DNA of 7,781 nucleotides from an uncultured Eubacteriales bacterium (GTDB lineage: Bacteria > Bacillota > Clostridia > Oscillospirales > CAG-382): NCBI GenBank assembly GCA_934446095.1, contig CAKSDR010000060.1:1-7781 (forward strand), written 5' to 3'. The notes beneath the pieces were generated by a model. It saw nothing but the letters and a program-made list of their open reading frames with translations, was not told the origin of the DNA and did not search any database. The stretch's first letter is position 1, and each line of letters opens with the position of its first letter. Made by a program: the position numbers and the translations under genes. This document shows positions 6,137 through 7,781 of this stretch, piece by piece.

Positions 6137-6976
6137 TTAATATCTTATGCCATCAAGGGCAGCATTTCTTAAAGAAATATGTTTTAAATAATCTTCATAA
6201 TTAAGAGAAGCTATTGTCAGCATAAGCGCATCAATTACACACATATGTGCTATACGGGCAGATACAGCTTCCACAGGATAATTTTTTTCATCAGCATACA
6301 CCGAAATTGAATAATCGCTCTCTGTATATAAAAGACTTTTCGTAAAACTGGTTAATGTTATCGTTGTCGCACCAGCTTGCTTTGCAGAGCGCATTGCATC
6401 AACAACTGTTTTTGTTCTTCCGCTGTGCGAAATTCCAAATGCAACATCGCCGTTTTTCATATTATTTGCCATAACATTCATTTGTAAAATATCTGTGTAA
6501 GCATACGCCTGAACATCCAGCTGAGAAAACCTATAAGCTGCATCAACTGCAACTACAGAAGATGTGCCCACACCGAATATAAAAATACGCTTTGCTGATG
6601 CAAGTCTTTTTGCTATTTCATCTATTTTTGAAAAATCAATCATTTGATAGGTGTTTTTAAGTGTATTTATACCGGAATTAAAAACCTTATTGAAAATCAT
6701 CTCTGGATTATCTTCTTTATCAAATGGAATGTACTTTTCATCGTAGCCTTCCTTGCCAACTGCAGCAGCTAAAGAAATTTTCAGTTTTGCAAAGCCTTCC
6801 ACGCCAATAGATTTACACATGCGATTAACCGCTGACGGAACTGTACCACAAGCACTTGCAAGTTCCTTTGCTGTCATATTAACAATCTTTTCCGGAAATT
6901 CTAAAATATAAGACGCAATCTTTTGCTCTGTTTCTGTAAGGTTTTTAAATACATTATGTATTTTTGCAATAACCAT
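6137..6976 (-). CDS. RpiR/MurR-family transcriptional regulator (HTH plus SIS domain)
   Basis: The protein has 279 residues, the normal length. The N-terminal winged helix-turn-helix spans about 1-75, with recognition around TAKELASACGTVPSAVNRM (35-53). A SIS domain (about 108-250) binds phosphorylated sugars; its phosphate-binding parts are FGVGTSS (134-140) and SHSGRTK (183-189). Such proteins sense a sugar phosphate or similar phospho-ligand and usually repress or activate their neighbours. The start is firm: ATG at 6976 with AAGGAGG five bases upstream. It is the first gene of a three-gene unit with the phosphodiesterase and AEC transporter. Its promoter is near-consensus and overlaps a candidate operator at the transcription start, so autorepression is likely. 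The ligand is unknown; a phospho-compound cleaved by the next gene product is a reasonable guess. Confidence 0.92.
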   Translation of the reverse strand: MVIAKIHNVFKNLTETEQKIASYILEFPEKIVNMTAKELASACGTVPSAVNRMCKSIGVEGFAKLKISLAAAVGKEGYDEKYIPFDKEDNPEMIFNKVFNSGINTLKNTYQMIDFSKIDEIAKRLASAKRIFIFGVGTSSVVAVDAAYRFSQLDVQAYAYTDILQMNVMANNMKNGDVAFGISHSGRTKTVVDAMRSAKQAGATTITLTSFTKSLLYTESDYSISVYADEKNYPVEAVSARIAHMCVIDALMLTIASLNYEDYLKHISLRNAALDGIRY

Positions 6977-6986
6977 ACTAGCCTCC

Positions 6987-7037
6987 TTATTTCAGAAATA
7001 AATTCTAATTATATTCATATACATAGAATGTATTTCT
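6987..7037 (-). promoter_or_regulatory. Candidate operator pair for the RpiR regulator
   Basis: Two 13-bp imperfect palindromes, AGAAATAAATTCT (7006-6994, read 6994 to 7006 on the plus strand) and AGAATGTATTTCT (7025-7037), are inverted copies of each other with one mismatch. Their centres are 31 bp apart, about three helical turns. The second covers the expected transcription start, directly downstream of the -10 box. The first overlaps a perfect 15-bp palindrome TTATTTCAGAAATAA (6987-7001) that touches the ribosome binding site. A weaker match (8/13) lies inside the promoter spacer at 7045-7057. Paired palindromes at this spacing fit binding by a dimer-of-dimers regulator such as RpiR. AT-rich DNA raises the chance of coincidence. 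Confidence 0.5.
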
Positions 7038-7066
7038 ATTGTATCATAATTATTTCTGTTTGTCAA
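7038..7066 (-). promoter_or_regulatory. Sigma-A promoter of the RpiR operon
   Basis: On the minus strand TTGACA (7066-7061) and TACAAT (7043-7038) are 17 bp apart, one base from full consensus. Transcription should start near 7031, leaving a leader of about 54 bases before the RpiR ATG. No other promoter of this quality is seen between here and the terminator at 4309, so the three genes are probably one unit. Confidence 0.85.
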
Positions 7067-7095
7067 GATAAAATCATGTGCATAACACTATTCTC

Positions 7096-7117
7096 TCTGG
7101 TTCAAATCTGGTTCAAA
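7096..7117. repeat. 11-bp tandem duplication resembling a tRNA T-arm segment
   Basis: TCTGGTTCAAA occurs twice back to back (7096-7106 and 7107-7117). GGTTCAAA is the usual core of a tRNA T-arm, so a leftover attachment site is possible, but no acceptor stem or integrase is near. Nothing else is recognised between the RpiR promoter and the hairpin at 7184. Confidence 0.5.
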
Positions 7118-7183
7118 ACCGCTTGGCATCTACCCTTTTGTTCCAAAATTGATTTTTGCAAAAAGCCCTCAAACCATTGAAAA

Positions 7184-7220
7184 AAGCGAACAATTTAGAT
7201 GTCATCTAAATCATTCGCTT
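7184..7220 (-). terminator. Terminator-like hairpin beyond the repeat array
   Basis: On the minus strand AAGCGAATGATTTAGATG pairs with its near-complement (7184-7201 with 7203-7220), broken only by a two-base internal mismatch. The stem is followed by TTTTTT (with the arm's own T residues), then CAATGG. It lies on the far side of the hairpin array from the tRNA terminator, so it could stop read-through from the tRNA operon before the RpiR promoter. Confidence 0.65.
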
Positions 7221-7259
7221 CTTTTGGCTTTCGGCTACATAATAGATGCATTAGATTTT

Positions 7260-7439
7260 AGCTAAATTTTGCAACAAGTTGCAAAGCGAAATTATTGCTT
7301 CGCAATAGCTAAACAACTCCTTCGGAGTAGCTAAATTAAATTCGCCATTAGCTGACCGAAGGTCAATTTAGCTACATAGTCGGATACGCCGACTTTTGTA
7401 ATTTAGCGTACGTTAGCACATTTAGCTCGCGGAACGCGA
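7260..7439. repeat. Array of short perfect hairpins with AGCTAAA/TTTAGCT spacers
   Basis: At least five separate palindromes are packed here: TTGCAAC/GTTGCAA (7269-7284), ATTGC-TTC-GCAAT (7294-7306), ACTCC-TTC-GGAGT (7316-7328), TGACC-GAA-GGTCA (7353-7365), AGTCGG/CCGACT (7378-7394) and TCGCG-GAA-CGCGA (7427-7439). Four are 13-mers with a 5-bp stem and a TTC or GAA three-base centre, yet all have different stems. Between them stands AGCTAAA (7260-7266, 7307-7313, 7329-7335) and, in the other orientation, TTTAGCT or a one-base variant (7347-7353, 7367-7373, 7402-7408, 7421-7427). The orientation flips near 7342. No open frame or known RNA family is recognised, and varied stems with fixed spacing motifs are not a CRISPR array. 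Confidence 0.75.
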
Positions 7440-7448
7440 ATTTAACTG

Positions 7449-7480
7449 AAAAAAGACTTGTCAATCGACAAGTCTTTTTT
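7449..7480 (-). terminator. Terminator of the tRNA operon
   Basis: AAAAAAGACTTGTC (7449-7462) pairs exactly with GACAAGTCTTTTTT (7467-7480) around a four-base loop. On the minus strand it begins one base after the CCA end of tRNA-Cys and finishes in six T. It is strong in both directions. Confidence 0.9.
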
Positions 7481-7481
7481 C

Positions 7482-7556
<75 letters not shown>

Positions 7557-7567
7557 ATAATAATAAA

Positions 7568-7643
7568 TGGAGCGGATTACGGGGCTCGAACCCGCCACCT
7601 CGACCTTGGCAAGGTCGCGCTCTACCAAATGAGCTAAATCCGC
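7568..7643 (-). tRNA. tRNA-Gly (anticodon GCC)
   Basis: A 76-base cloverleaf: the acceptor GCGGATT pairs with AATCCGC, the discriminator is T and CCA is encoded. The anticodon stem CGACC/GGTCG encloses TTGCCAA, giving GCC (plus-strand 7608-7610). The T-arm has GTTCGAGCC. It lies 11 bp before tRNA-Cys in the same direction. Confidence 0.96.
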
Positions 7644-7671
7644 ATGCGAAATTTCTGATTTATTTTTTATC

Positions 7672-7690
7672 TTTCGGTTTTTTTCCGAAA
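7672..7690. repeat. Small hairpin between tRNA-Phe and tRNA-Gly
   Basis: TTTCGG (7672-7677) and CCGAAA (7685-7690) flank seven T. In the minus-strand transcript the loop would be seven A, and no U tract follows, so it is not a good terminator there. It may be a processing structure in the tRNA precursor or chance. Confidence 0.4.
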
Positions 7691-7704
7691 CTTTTGATTT
7701 TCAA

Positions 7705-7780
7705 TGGTGCCTCCGGTCGGAATCGAACCAACGACACGGGGATTTTCAGTCCCCTGCTCTACCAACTGAGCTACAGAGGC
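7705..7780 (-). tRNA. tRNA-Phe (anticodon GAA)
   Basis: A 76-base cloverleaf: the acceptor GCCTCTG pairs with CGGAGGC (one T-G wobble), the discriminator is A and CCA is encoded. The anticodon stem GGGGA/TCCCC encloses CTGAAAA, giving GAA (plus-strand 7745-7747). The T-arm has GTTCGATTC. The gene is complete, its 5' base lying one position inside the window edge. The promoter and any earlier tRNA genes are outside. Confidence 0.96.
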
Positions 7781-7781
7781 A

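Noticed and set aside
6923..7180. Plus-strand 85-codon frame
   Set aside because: It covers the RpiR start, operators and promoter on the other strand and looks like translated AT-rich spacer.
7260..7439. CRISPR array
   Set aside because: The repeated parts are only 7 bases and change orientation, the palindromes differ from each other, and no cas gene is near.

Overview
The window looks like chromosomal DNA of a low-GC, Gram-positive anaerobe of the class Clostridia. The evidence is AT-rich intergenic DNA, strong AGGAGG-type ribosome binding sites, textbook sigma-A promoters, an RpiR regulator, a MobA/MobL-type relaxase remnant of the kind common in gut Clostridia, and tRNA genes with encoded CCA. 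Genus cannot be set from the sequence. Every functional gene recognised lies on the minus strand, so the window reads right to left.

Right end (about 7184-7780): three tRNA genes in tandem (Phe-GAA, Gly-GCC, Cys-GCA) end at a strong terminator (7449-7480). Beyond it lies about 180 bp built of small perfect hairpins separated by the heptamer AGCTAAA or its complement TTTAGCT, then a second terminator-like hairpin (7184-7220).

Middle right (4309-7066): one operon reads from a near-consensus promoter (7038-7066), through a pair of matching candidate operators, into an RpiR/SIS regulator, a cytosolic alkaline-phosphatase-superfamily phosphodiesterase and an AEC-family membrane transporter. The last two overlap by four bases, and the operon ends at a perfect palindromic terminator (4309-4340). 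The likely theme is regulated hydrolysis of a small phospho-compound and transport of a product or relative; the substrate is unknown.

Middle (2887-4308): a gene-poor scar. A GNAT acetyltransferase start with its own promoter is fused to a decayed MobA/MobL relaxase fragment. The relaxase carries a 14-bp tandem duplication that shifts the frame and an internal TGA, and ends close to an 18-bp inverted repeat. The rest is AT-rich DNA with one bidirectional terminator.

Left (1-2875): an ABC importer operon of the nitrate/sulfonate/taurine and thiamine-pyrimidine type: ATPase, two permeases and a lipoprotein cut by the window edge. A consensus promoter (TTGACA, 17 bp, TATAAT) is followed by a leader with an intrinsic terminator. 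That terminator competes with two small hairpins bearing six-base loops, the arrangement of ANTAR-controlled antitermination. This is the best candidate in the window for a regulatory system worth testing, although the second loop departs from the published consensus.
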